NCBI GenBank assembly: GCA_964548905.1
Contig: CAZJTL010000013.1
Location: forward strand, 1-46,967
Source: CAZJTL01 sp964548905
GTDB lineage: Bacteria; Cyanobacteriota; Cyanobacteriia; Cyanobacteriales; Xenococcaceae
Reading direction: 5' to 3'
Length of the DNA: 46,967 nucleotides
Below the pieces are notes generated by a model. It did not search any database. It was not told the origin of the DNA and saw nothing but the letters and a program-made list of their open reading frames with translations. Positions 1-6,939 of this stretch are shown piece after piece. The position numbers and the translations under genes are program-made. Each line of letters begins with the position of its first letter. The stretch's first letter is position 1.

Positions 1-632
1 GCTTCTGGATGCAATTCTCTTAGCTTGGTTAGACCGCGCATGATAAATTCAAAGTGAGCAAAGTCATACCTTTCCTCTTTGTTAATCATCAAAAAGAGGT
101 TTTGTTGGTCGGAAAGTCCATGCAAACCATAGCCACCATAAAACATAAAAATTTTAAACGAACCAATACCATAATCTTCAAATAGCATTTGCATCTCATC
201 AATATGAGTCGCGCTAATTGGGGCAATATGATAGGCATAGTCTACATAAAAATTTCCTTGGGATAAGGCTAAAACTTCAGGAAAAAAATCTCTGTAAGAG
301 CCGCCTTTATTGAGATAATACTGACCTGTACGGATGTAATTAAGGCTGCTAGTTACTCCTCCCATTGCTGCTGCTTTCGTTTCTGTGACAGCATCGCGAT
401 CGAGAGGTTGATAGATACCGATGTGCATATGAGCATCGACAACCCCAGGAAAACCTAGTAGATTTTGGGCATCAAATATCTCTTTGCCTTCGTCTGGGCT
501 AAGATTAGGAGCAATTCGAGCAAATTTGCCATCTTTAATGCCCAGATCGAGTAGTTCGATCGCGTCGTGATAAGGGCGAACTACCCGCACATTTTTAATA
601 ATTAGATCTAATACTGGAGATTCAGAGTTCAT
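1..632 (-). CDS. Amidohydrolase, dihydropyrimidinase/hydantoinase-like (partial, 3' end outside window)
   Basis: An open frame starts with ATG at 632 and runs off the left edge, giving the first 210 residues or so. The metal-binding motif DAHMHIG is at about residues 66-72 (H68, H70). A lysine in GSFKIFMFYGG (K160) fits the carbamylated lysine of the cyclic amidohydrolase superfamily (dihydroorotase, hydantoinase, dihydropyrimidinase). The N-terminal beta-strand IIKNVRVV and the phrase FPGVVDAHMHIG are typical of this family, which hydrolyses cyclic amide bonds in the cytoplasm. The substrate cannot be decided without the C-terminal half. A transposon remnant ends only 24 bases upstream of the start codon, so the native promoter may have been displaced. 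Confidence 0.85.
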   Translation of the reverse strand, partial: MNSESPVLDLIIKNVRVVRPYHDAIELLDLGIKDGKFARIAPNLSPDEGKEIFDAQNLLGFPGVVDAHMHIGIYQPLDRDAVTETKAAAMGGVTSSLNYIRTGQYYLNKGGSYRDFFPEVLALSQGNFYVDYAYHIAPISATHIDEMQMLFEDYGIGSFKIFMFYGGYGLHGLSDQQNLFLMINKEERYDFAHFEFIMRGLTKLRELHPE

Positions 633-656
633 AATTTTATAGTCAAATATTAGTTG

Positions 657-1193
657 CTATAATTTTACTTTTCCAGGCGTAAACCTGAATGGAATTACTC
701 CTAATCCCTCTATTCCTTCTATTGCATTAGGAATTGCTTTTCTGAGTATGTTATAACTTCCATTTAGATCTGCATTGATTAATATTCCTTTAGCAGATTT
801 ATACAACCCTCGCTTAACTCTTCTTCCACTAAGAAATATAAGAACACACCTTCCCTTTATTTTATCTTTGTATCTAGGTATTTTTGGCTTAGCTATAAAT
901 TTTTCTGGGTGTATTTTATATTCTTCAATCGCCGCGAAATATGAATTCCAATTCCTGTGGACTAACTTAATTATCTGGCAACTAACTTTTGTTGGCAAAG
1001 CTTTGTAATCTACCGAGTTTTTAACTAGGTGATAGTTAGCCGCGTAATTAATATACCTATTAGAATGAATAAATTCTTGTCTAACTGTATAATTAGAAGT
1101 ATTATCTAAATTTTTAGATAAGAAACACAAACCATCTATTTCTTGATAAAATCTATGACTTTTATTAATGTTATGTTTCTCAATTAGTCTCAT
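657..1193 (-). pseudogene. tnpB: TnpB (IS607/IS1341 type) with large in-frame internal deletion
   Basis: 178 residues remain where the family usually has about 400. The first ~118 residues match the TnpB N-terminus (YHLVKNSVDYKALPTKV, then PKIPRYKDKIKGR). The chain then jumps directly to the C-terminal segment SGRRVKRGLYKS and NADLNGSYNILRKA, which holds the last RuvC aspartate. The stretch normally carrying the first RuvC aspartate, the catalytic glutamate and the four-cysteine zinc knuckle is missing, so no RNA-guided nuclease activity is expected. The frame is preserved across the junction (near VLIFLSGRR). The start ATG overlaps the end of the tnpA fragment by 14 bases, as in intact elements. 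Confidence 0.8.
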
Positions 1194-1440
1194 TTTGTAG
1201 TTCTTTTGTGATTATTTCTGTTTTGCGTTTAGCTCGAAGAAGTCCATACATTCTAGCTGAAAAGCTATAAATTATGGAGACCAAATCTTGCATTAATTCA
1301 TCTCTTGCCTTCTCAGCTTTGTTAACTACTTCTAATTCTTTTCCTGATTTATTTAGTAATATTTCTAAATAGTTTAAACCAAATCTAGCTAAGCGGTCGG
1401 GATGTTCGACTAATAAAATAATGACTATGTTTTTATTGAA
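1180..1440 (-). pseudogene. tnpA: IS607 TnpA serine recombinase, C-terminal fragment
   Basis: Translating the minus strand from 1440 to the stop at 1180 gives about 86 residues containing VEHPDRLARFGLNYLEILL, then GKELEVVN, then ELMQDLVSIIYSFSARMYG and LLRAKRKTE. These are diagnostic of the C-terminal half of IS607-type serine recombinases. The N-terminal MerR-like DNA-binding part and the catalytic serine are absent, and in-frame stops lie immediately upstream (positions above 1440). There is no start codon of its own. The frame ends 14 bases inside tnpB. The gene is dead. Confidence 0.75.
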
Positions 1441-1520
1441 TTAGATCTAGACACAATAAACCTCTCAGGGGCTATGTTTTTAACAAAGTAGGCGATCGCG
1501 CGATCGGCAACGTCAAAACT

Positions 1521-2621
1521 CTAAATCGTCAGAGTTACTCGATTATCAATCAAAGCTGGAGTTCCATTGAGGGCGATCGCGCCAAACTTTTGCAGATGTT
1601 GTTGTGCTGCAACAGGAAAATCAGCAAAATCAAATATAGCATCTCCAGCCGCAATCTCTGTCCAGAAATAACGCAATTGAGGTGCTAGTTTTTGTGCCTG
1701 AGCGATCGGTAAATTAAGGGGAGGAGAAGTTAATAATTTGAGCATAAAAGGATAAGAGCGATCGCCCATAACTTCTCGTGATGTTTCGGCTAAATTCTCC
1801 CATCCAGGTAAGCTTTCCAGGCGATAAGATTCTATTTTGACTTCTTGTTGTCTACAAACATTAGTTTTGACTTCCACAATGCGGTAGGGATGGGGATAGC
1901 TAACTAGAGAACCCGTCGTAATTTCGTAAATACCATTAACTTCTGCTAAATCCTGAATGTGTAGATGTCCGCTAAAAATTAGTTTCACTCCATGGGAATG
2001 CAAGATTTTGAGAAGTGTTTCAGCATTGTCGAGCATATAGCGCCTCCCCAATTCATGAGAAGACTGTCCTGGTATATGTTCGATCGCATTATGATGAATG
2101 GTAATCAGAACTAATTTTTCTCTTACCTGGAATAAAGTTTGCTCCAGCCATTGTAATTGTTCTTCATCCAAGCATCCTAATTGGTTACCCTCGCGATCGA
2201 ACTGATTGGAATTAAGAGCAATCAATTGCACTCCAGGCAAAATTTCCCGTGTATAGTACAACTTCTCTGCATCCTGATAGCCAAATTGACGATAATAACT
2301 AGGAAAATCGGCAAAACCGATCACCTTATCCTTGGCATAGAGATAGGGAACATCATGATTTCCAGGGATTACATAGGTAGGAAAAGGCAAAGACTGCAAA
2401 CGTTCTTGCAACCACTGATGATTCTCAGCTTCTCCATGTTGAGTTAAATCTCCTGGTAGTAGCAAAAAATCAAGATTGAGTGTTTCAAAATGTGCTAAAA
2501 CTTTTTCTAAAGCTGGAATACTAACCTCTACTAAATGAAATCGCCCTGGTGAGTCCCAGATAGTATGAGGAACAGCAATGTGTAAATCGCTAGCTATTCC
2601 AAAACGAAAATTAAGAGCCAT
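1521..2621 (-). CDS. Metallophosphoesterase (calcineurin-like, CpdA/class III cyclic nucleotide phosphodiesterase type)
   Basis: The 366-residue protein has the complete dinuclear-metal signature in order: SDLH at residues 11-14, PGDLTQHGE at 56-64, PGNHD at 86-90, ITIHHN at 173-178 and SGHLH at 217-221. This set defines the calcineurin-like phosphoesterases, and the spacing resembles the CpdA/Icc group that hydrolyses cyclic nucleotides. The true substrate is not shown. There is no signal peptide, so a cytoplasmic enzyme is expected. The C-terminal ~100 residues are less conserved and look like a cyanobacterial extension. The gene is monocistronic and diverges from the methyltransferase remnant across a 145-base gap. 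Confidence 0.85.
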   Translation of the reverse strand: MALNFRFGIASDLHIAVPHTIWDSPGRFHLVEVSIPALEKVLAHFETLNLDFLLLPGDLTQHGEAENHQWLQERLQSLPFPTYVIPGNHDVPYLYAKDKVIGFADFPSYYRQFGYQDAEKLYYTREILPGVQLIALNSNQFDREGNQLGCLDEEQLQWLEQTLFQVREKLVLITIHHNAIEHIPGQSSHELGRRYMLDNAETLLKILHSHGVKLIFSGHLHIQDLAEVNGIYEITTGSLVSYPHPYRIVEVKTNVCRQQEVKIESYRLESLPGWENLAETSREVMGDRSYPFMLKLLTSPPLNLPIAQAQKLAPQLRYFWTEIAAGDAIFDFADFPVAAQQHLQKFGAIALNGTPALIDNRVTLTI

Positions 2622-2731
2622 AAAATAGTTTTTTAGAAAAATATCCTAAAATCTAGTATACAATTGACACTTTAGCCATCACAGCAACGTTCGTGGACTT
2701 TAAATCCTCGGTTCTAGGTAAAGCGAACTAC

Positions 2732-2766
2732 TTGACAGTTACTTGTGAATACTATAGTATGCATTA
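2732..2766 (+). promoter_or_regulatory. Promoter of the methyltransferase with overlapping palindromic operator (C-box candidate)
   Basis: TTGACA at 2732-2737 and TATAGT at 2753-2758 form a promoter with a 15-base spacer. Only 8 bases separate the -10 from the ATG at 2767, so the message should be nearly leaderless. A perfect 12-base palindrome ATACTATAGTAT (2749-2760) covers the -10. With the preceding bases it reads GAATACTATAGT (2747-2758 with one adjoining base on the left), matching the two arms found upstream of the controller gene at 4296-4326. A C protein bound here would repress the methyltransferase. Binding is inferred. Confidence 0.6.
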
Positions 2767-3713
2767 ATGGCATACACAATCATTGACTTATTTGCTGGTG
2801 CGGGTGGACTAACTACGGGATTTCACCTTGCAGGTTTTGAATCTTTATGTGCGATTGAGATAGAAGCAAAAGCTTTGGCGACTTATAAGCACAATCATCC
2901 AAACACCAAAATTGTTCATCAGGACATACGCCGGGTCGATCCTTCAGAGTTGCGATCGAGTTTGGGCTTACAAAAAGAAGAATTAACGGCACTCATAGGT
3001 GGTCCTCCGTGTCAAGGATTTTCAAGAAATATCCCTGCTGATTACCGCTATCTTAATGATTCTCGTAATCAGCTATATCGAACTTTTTTGGAATTTGTAC
3101 AGGAATTTAGACCTCTTTATGTGGTCATGGAAAACGTACCTGAAATTTTGAAAGCTTATGATGGTGTGATTAGACATGAAATTACCGAACGACTTGAAAT
3201 GCAAGGCTATAAAGTTACTTCTGCATCATTAAACTCTGCAAACTATGGGATACCACAGACTAGAGCGAGAGCTTTTTTCCTAGCTAGTTTAGATAAATCT
3301 CTTCAATTCCCTCAACCTACACATTCTGGAAACATTAGAAGTGATTACAGATCTACAAAATCATGCAATCAACTTACTCTTCTACAATCAAACATTTCTT
3401 CAGTTGTCACAGTCAGAGATGCTATTGGAGACTTGCCTCCCTTAGAAGCAGGTCAGAGTACTGGGATAAACCAGCACGAACTATTACAAGATGGGTTTTT
3501 CATCCTGGATCTGGCAGGTTTTTCCATCCAATGCAAAATCGCACAATTACGATTCGTGAAGCTGCAAGATTGCACTCTTATCCAGATAATTTTCACTTTT
3601 TGGGAACATATACTGATATGGCTTCTCAAATCGGTGAATCTGTACCTCCGCTTTTAGGTAAAGTGATAGCTGAATCTATTCTTAAAGCAAACTATCGGGA
3701 GGTTGCATACTGA
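2767..3713 (+). pseudogene. C5-cytosine DNA methyltransferase, frameshifted and lacking its target-recognition domain
   Basis: The N-terminal frame carries motif I (DLFAGAGGL, residues 7-15), motif IV with the catalytic cysteine (GGPPCQGFS, C82), motif VI (ENVPEIL) and motif VIII (QTRARAFFLAS). It reads through VRDAIGDLPPLEAG at about residue 229. From about 3453 the match moves to another frame, which continues YWDKPARTIT, GRFFHP, motif IX (REAARLHSYPDNF) and motif X (IGESVPPLLGKVIAESI) to the stop at 3713. The variable region that reads the DNA target, normally between VRDAI...PPLEAG and the PS/ARTIT strand, is essentially absent. The change is therefore a deletion with a frame change, not a simple slip. 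Total coding length is ~315 residues, short for the family. The product is expected to be inactive. It converges with the truncated endonuclease gene. Confidence 0.85.
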
Positions 3714-4047
3714 GTTGAGCCTGCAAGGCTGAGAGGACAGTCTGCACGTAGTGATCGAGTGTAAGCCGATTTCGCTCCAATCTGATACGAACCGCTTCTG
3801 AAGGAATAATTCTAGATCTAAAGAGTTGCTTCTGAAGAGACTTCAGCGACCAACCAGTTGCCGTTGTAGCATCAACAGCATCATAGAGGAGTTTGCTACG
3901 CCCTAATGCTGGATCTGATAGAGGAATATCTTTGATGTAGTGAAAAATTGCTTCCCAAGTATAGTCTTCTATCGAGCCGATTACAGGCGATGCTATGGTA
4001 GCAATAATGGCTTGTTTTAATCTTTCAATCTCATTTTCCGTCAGCAT
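3682..4047 (-). pseudogene. Putative type II restriction endonuclease, N-terminal fragment
   Basis: 121 residues start at ATG 4047, overlapping the end of the controller gene by 17 bases, so translation is probably coupled. Phrases such as IEDYTWEAIFHYIKDIPL, GRSKLLYDAVD and TGWSLKSLQ resemble the N-terminal part of type II endonucleases that sit behind controller genes; this family assignment is from memory. The frame stops inside the antisense of the methyltransferase 3' end: the last ~11 residues (from about QLSMQPP) derive from that overlap. The C-terminal part, probably with the catalytic core, is missing. The position (C, then R, convergent with M) supports the identification more than the sequence does. 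Confidence 0.55.
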
Positions 4048-4276
4048 TCAACAATTCCTCTACGGATTGCAAAAAATCACTCATTGTCAAGCTCAGAGCA
4101 TTTGTTATATGATTGAGGACTCTTACAGATGGACTTTTTAGCCCTCGCTCAAGCTGACTTATATAGGTTCTGTGCAGACCTGTAATTTCTGCCAGATATT
4201 CTTGTGACCAACCTTGTTCTAGGCGACGGCGTTGTATTTCTAGTCCTAAAATCCGATCTAGGTGACTTGGATGCAT
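4031..4276 (-). CDS. Controller (C) protein of a restriction-modification system, XRE-family HTH
   Basis: The 81-residue protein is a single helix-turn-helix domain: GLEIQRRRLEQGWSQEYLAE, then ITGLHRTYISQLERG with the recognition helix around residues 33-45, and a helical tail. Size and pattern match restriction-modification controller proteins, which dimerise on C-boxes to activate the C-R operon and repress M. The gene appears intact. It overlaps the downstream endonuclease fragment by 17 bases. An inverted pair of GAATAC...AGT elements lies 16-54 bases upstream of its start, and a similar site covers the methyltransferase promoter. It could also be a generic XRE repressor, but the context strongly favours a C protein. 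Confidence 0.8.
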   Translation of the reverse strand: MHPSHLDRILGLEIQRRRLEQGWSQEYLAEITGLHRTYISQLERGLKSPSVRVLNHITNALSLTMSDFLQSVEELLNADGK

Positions 4277-4282
4277 AAATCA

Positions 4283-4330
4283 AGATTAGAGTTTTGAATA
4301 CCAAAGTTCTACAGACTAAAGTATTCAAAA
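4283..4330 (-). promoter_or_regulatory. Controller-gene promoter with twin C-box candidates
   Basis: An imperfect inverted repeat has 16-base arms at 4292-4307 and 4315-4330 (13 of 16 pairs match) around a 7-base spacer. Read towards the controller gene, the core octamers are ACTTTAGT (distal) and ACTTTGGT (proximal), each flanked outside by GAAT or ATTC. A -10 like TAATCT (plus-strand 4283-4288) lies 6 bases before the ATG, so the transcript should be leaderless, and the -35 is weak. This geometry fits an activator site at the distal box and an autorepression site at the proximal one, as known for C proteins. Function is inferred. Confidence 0.6.
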
Positions 4331-4446
4331 AAGTTATTATTTGTTGCCGATCAAATTCCCGCTTCAACTCGATATCATTCGCTTTATTAGAACACATTAA
4401 GAATATGACAAAGTAGATGCAGCAACAATGTCAGAGGAATGTAGCT

Positions 4447-4683
4447 ATGGAATTACGCCCGATTAAAACAGAATCAGACTATTGCGCCGCACTCAAAGAA
4501 ATTGAAAAACTGTTTGATGCAGAACCAAACTCTCCAGAATGCGATTGCCTAGAAATTTTAACAACTTTGGTAGAAGCTTACGAATTGTCCAGCCGATTAG
4601 GTAGAACAACTCAAACAGGGAACGCAGATTTTTTAGGAAACAAGAATCTCGTTAATACGTCTGTTCAAACTAGGGAACAATAA
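4447..4683 (+). pseudogene. higA: HigA-type antitoxin, N-terminal fragment
   Basis: From ATG 4447 the sequence MELRPIKTESDYCAALKEIE, then LFDAEPNSPE and LEILTTLVEAYE, closely follows the N-terminus of HigA antitoxins (COG5499 type). After about residue 46 the homology stops. The expected linker and helix-turn-helix DNA-binding domain are replaced by an unrelated tail (LSSRLGRTTQTG...) to the stop at 4683. No HigB toxin frame is visible upstream. A start 30 bases earlier (4417) is possible but adds only MQQQCQRNVA. The fragment cannot bind DNA and is probably a decay product, in keeping with the debris around it. Confidence 0.65.
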
Positions 4684-4843
4684 GATTTAAGCGGTATCGA
4701 CAATATTATGAGTACTATGCGATTAATTTTAAACCATTTAAATTAAGTTGAAAAAGTCTTAAATTCAGCTACAATTTAATTCATCAAAATTAACTTATAC
4801 TAGCAAATTTCGTGTCTATAAAAGCCTAATCTAGGCAGCAAAC

Positions 4844-5881
4844 ATGAATCAATTACACAATGCCTTTACTCTATTTTTGAGCCTTCTAGTAGAAGCAATG
4901 CCTTTTTTATTGCTAGGAGTTTTGCTATCAAGCGTTTTGTTATTTTTCATCGATGAGCGGCAGCTTATTTCCAAGTTGCCTCGCCATCCAATTTTAGGAG
5001 CAATTGCAGGTAGTTGTATTGGTTTTTTGTTTCCTGTTTGTGAATGTGGAAATGTTCCAGTAGCCAGAAGATTAATTATTAAAGGTGTATCCATTTCGGT
5101 GGCGATCAGTTTTTTATTAGCTGCTCCTACTATCAATCCAATTGTGATTTGGTCAACTTGGGTAGCCTTTCGCGATCAACCAGAAATAGTTTTTTTAAGA
5201 GTTTTATTTTCCTTTACAATTGCAACAATTATTGGTTGTGTTTTTAGCGTACAAAAAGATGCTCGACCTCTATTACAAAATAGTTTAGTCAGAAGAATTA
5301 CTCTCCTCAACGATCGCTCTCAATTTAGAGAGGAAGAACAAGTGCGATCGCCAGAAAGAGTACCAATTTTATTACAATCTGGTACTTTTTTATTGAGTTC
5401 CACAGGGCAACCAGTACGCATGGATAATTCTCTATCGATGGCTTTGCCCAAGCTGGAAAATCGTCAGAATAAAGTATCTGAAAAAATAAAAGCGTTTTTA
5501 GATAATGTAATTCAAGAATTAAGAGAGTTAGGTGGAATGTTAGTCATAGGTAGTGCGATCGCTGCCTGTATACAAGAATTTGTTCCTCGCGATTTGGTAT
5601 TAGGTTTTGGTCAAGAAACATTTAGCTCAATTATTGCCATGATTATTTTGGCAGTAATAGTTTCTATTTGTTCTACTGTAGATTCTTTTTTTGCTCTTTC
5701 ATTTGCCTCTACATTTACTACTAGTTCTTTAGTCGCTTTTTTAGTTTTTGGTCCGATGATTGATATCAAAAGTATCGGTCTGATGCTCTCTATTTTTAAA
5801 CCAAGAATTATCTTTTATATTTTTGCTTTAGCCGCTCAATTAACTTTAATTTTTACTTTGGTTTATAATTATTTCTTTTGA
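4844..5881 (+). CDS. UPF0718 family permease (YcgR/ArsP-like)
   Basis: 345 residues with about eight hydrophobic segments in two blocks (residues 8-160 and 225-345) joined by a hydrophilic loop. The signature FPVCECGNVPVARRL (C66, C68) is characteristic of UPF0718/DUF318 permeases, a family that includes the organoarsenical exporter ArsP and Bacillus YcgR. The second half contains ICSTVDSFFALSFA, the matching repeat motif. The transported substrate is unknown for this branch. The next gene (TIGR03943) is its usual partner, suggesting a two-part membrane complex. No metal-repressor palindrome was recognised upstream. Confidence 0.85.
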   Translation: MNQLHNAFTLFLSLLVEAMPFLLLGVLLSSVLLFFIDERQLISKLPRHPILGAIAGSCIGFLFPVCECGNVPVARRLIIKGVSISVAISFLLAAPTINPIVIWSTWVAFRDQPEIVFLRVLFSFTIATIIGCVFSVQKDARPLLQNSLVRRITLLNDRSQFREEEQVRSPERVPILLQSGTFLLSSTGQPVRMDNSLSMALPKLENRQNKVSEKIKAFLDNVIQELRELGGMLVIGSAIAACIQEFVPRDLVLGFGQETFSSIIAMIILAVIVSICSTVDSFFALSFASTFTTSSLVAFLVFGPMIDIKSIGLMLSIFKPRIIFYIFALAAQLTLIFTLVYNYFF

Positions 5882-5886
5882 GTTTT

Positions 5887-5946
5887 AGCTATCAGCTATC
5901 AGCTATCAGCAATGAACTATGAACTATGAACTATGAACTATGAACC
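5887..5946 (+). repeat. STRR heptamer tandem repeats, two unit types
   Basis: Three units of AGCTATC are followed by four ATGAACT units and a terminal ATGAACC that is itself the start codon region of the next gene. These short tandem heptamers are a known cyanobacterial class. The tract fills the whole gap between the permease stop and the TIGR03943 start. Confidence 0.9.
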
Positions 5947-6758
5947 AAACACCCAAAACCTTTAATTCAAAAGCAAAATATTATTCTCCCTGGTTAGATG
6001 CATTAGCAATTTTGGCTTGGGGTGCTTTATTGCTCAAATATTCTCTGACTGGACAATTAAAACTATTAATTCATCCCAATTATTTTTGGTTAGTTTTTGT
6101 AACTGGAATTATTTTATTAAGCTTAGGAATTATTAAAGCCAATCAAATCTTAAAATCAAAATCAAATAGTAGAGAAATAAAGTCAACCAAAGCGATCGAA
6201 CACATTACTTTGTTTCCTCCAGGTTGGAGTAGTACTTTATTAGTAACAACAGCAGTTTTAGGGTTTTTAATTCATCCTACAATTTTAAACAGTGAAGCAG
6301 CATTACACAGAGGAGTTACCGAATCCTTACCTCTGGTGCGATCGCAACCGCAATCTTTTCGTACTAACACCAATCCCGAAAATCGATCACTCCTCGATTG
6401 GATACGCACTGTCAGCGCTTATCCAGAACCAGATGCTTATACAGGACAAACAGCCAAAGTTACAGGATTTGTAATCCACTTGCCCAGTTTACCAGATAAT
6501 TATTTACTAGTTAGTCGCTTTGTCGTGACTTGTTGCGCTGTCGATGCTTATCCCGTGGGTATTCCAGTCAAACTCAACACCAGTCGCGCCGCTTATCCTC
6601 CAGACACCTGGATAGAAGTTGAAGGAAAAATGACTACTGAAACCTTAGCTATCGATCGCGCCAACCTCACCCCAAATTCCCATCAACAACGCCAACTAGT
6701 ACTCAACTCTACCTCTATTAAGAAAATTCCTACTCCTAGCGATCCTTATGCTTATTAG
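5940..6758 (+). CDS. TIGR03943 family membrane protein (YcgQ-like partner of UPF0718)
   Basis: 272 residues. Two N-terminal membrane segments (about 17-35 and 46-64) and a third at about 98-113 are followed by a soluble domain containing YTGQTAKVTGFV, SRFVVTCCAVDAYPVGIPV (C198, C199) and WIEVEGKM. This is the layout of TIGR03943 proteins, which almost always sit next to a UPF0718 permease; the soluble part probably faces outward as an OB-like fold. The start codon lies inside an STRR unit (ATGAACC), and the gap to the previous stop is only 58 bases, so the two genes are likely one operon. Molecular function is unknown. Confidence 0.8.
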   Translation: MNQTPKTFNSKAKYYSPWLDALAILAWGALLLKYSLTGQLKLLIHPNYFWLVFVTGIILLSLGIIKANQILKSKSNSREIKSTKAIEHITLFPPGWSSTLLVTTAVLGFLIHPTILNSEAALHRGVTESLPLVRSQPQSFRTNTNPENRSLLDWIRTVSAYPEPDAYTGQTAKVTGFVIHLPSLPDNYLLVSRFVVTCCAVDAYPVGIPVKLNTSRAAYPPDTWIEVEGKMTTETLAIDRANLTPNSHQQRQLVLNSTSIKKIPTPSDPYAY

Positions 6759-6939
6759 GGATTAGGGGTGTAAGGGTGTAGGGTGTGGGGTGTAGGGGAG
6801 ACAAGTAGCAAGTGCTTCGTTTTGAGTTTCTCCGCCTCCGAGCAAGTAAGAAGATTGGGTGACAATGAACAATTAGCCATTAGCCATTAGCCATTAGCCA
6901 TTAGCCATTAGCAATGAACAATGAACCATGAACAATGAA
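6759..6939 (+). repeat. Intergenic repeat tract: G-rich GGGTGTA units and TAGCCAT/ATGAAC STRRs
   Basis: From 6764 to about 6800 there are degenerate GGGTGTA-type units. From 6863 there is a run of TTAGCCA heptamers (five or more), then ATGAAC-containing units. One ATGAACA unit provides the start codon of the next gene at 6928. No promoter or terminator could be separated from the repeats. Confidence 0.85.

Larger units (their letters stand above)
657..1440 (-). mobile_element. IS607-family transposon remnant (tnpA tail + internally deleted tnpB)
   Basis: Two overlapping reading frames on the minus strand have the gene order of IS607 elements: a serine recombinase (TnpA) followed by TnpB. Only the C-terminal part of tnpA survives, and tnpB has lost its centre. 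Just 24 bases separate the tnpB stop from the next gene, so the right end of the element, where a guide-RNA region would normally lie, is lost or very short. No terminal repeats or target-site duplication were recognised. The element cannot move by itself. Confidence 0.75.

Noticed and set aside
657..1193. TnpB-like nuclease-dead repressor (repurposed regulator)
   Set aside because: Known examples keep nearly full length and the RNA-binding core; here more than half of the protein is gone and the guide-RNA end is missing.
4343..4390. Short plus-strand peptide ending TRYHSLY, reminiscent of glutamine amidotransferases
   Set aside because: Only about 15 codons, no other conserved part nearby; chance match is likely.
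4149..4397. 82-codon minus-strand frame overlapping the controller gene
   Set aside because: It overlaps the clear helix-turn-helix frame in another phase and crosses the promoter boxes; its residues show no family pattern.
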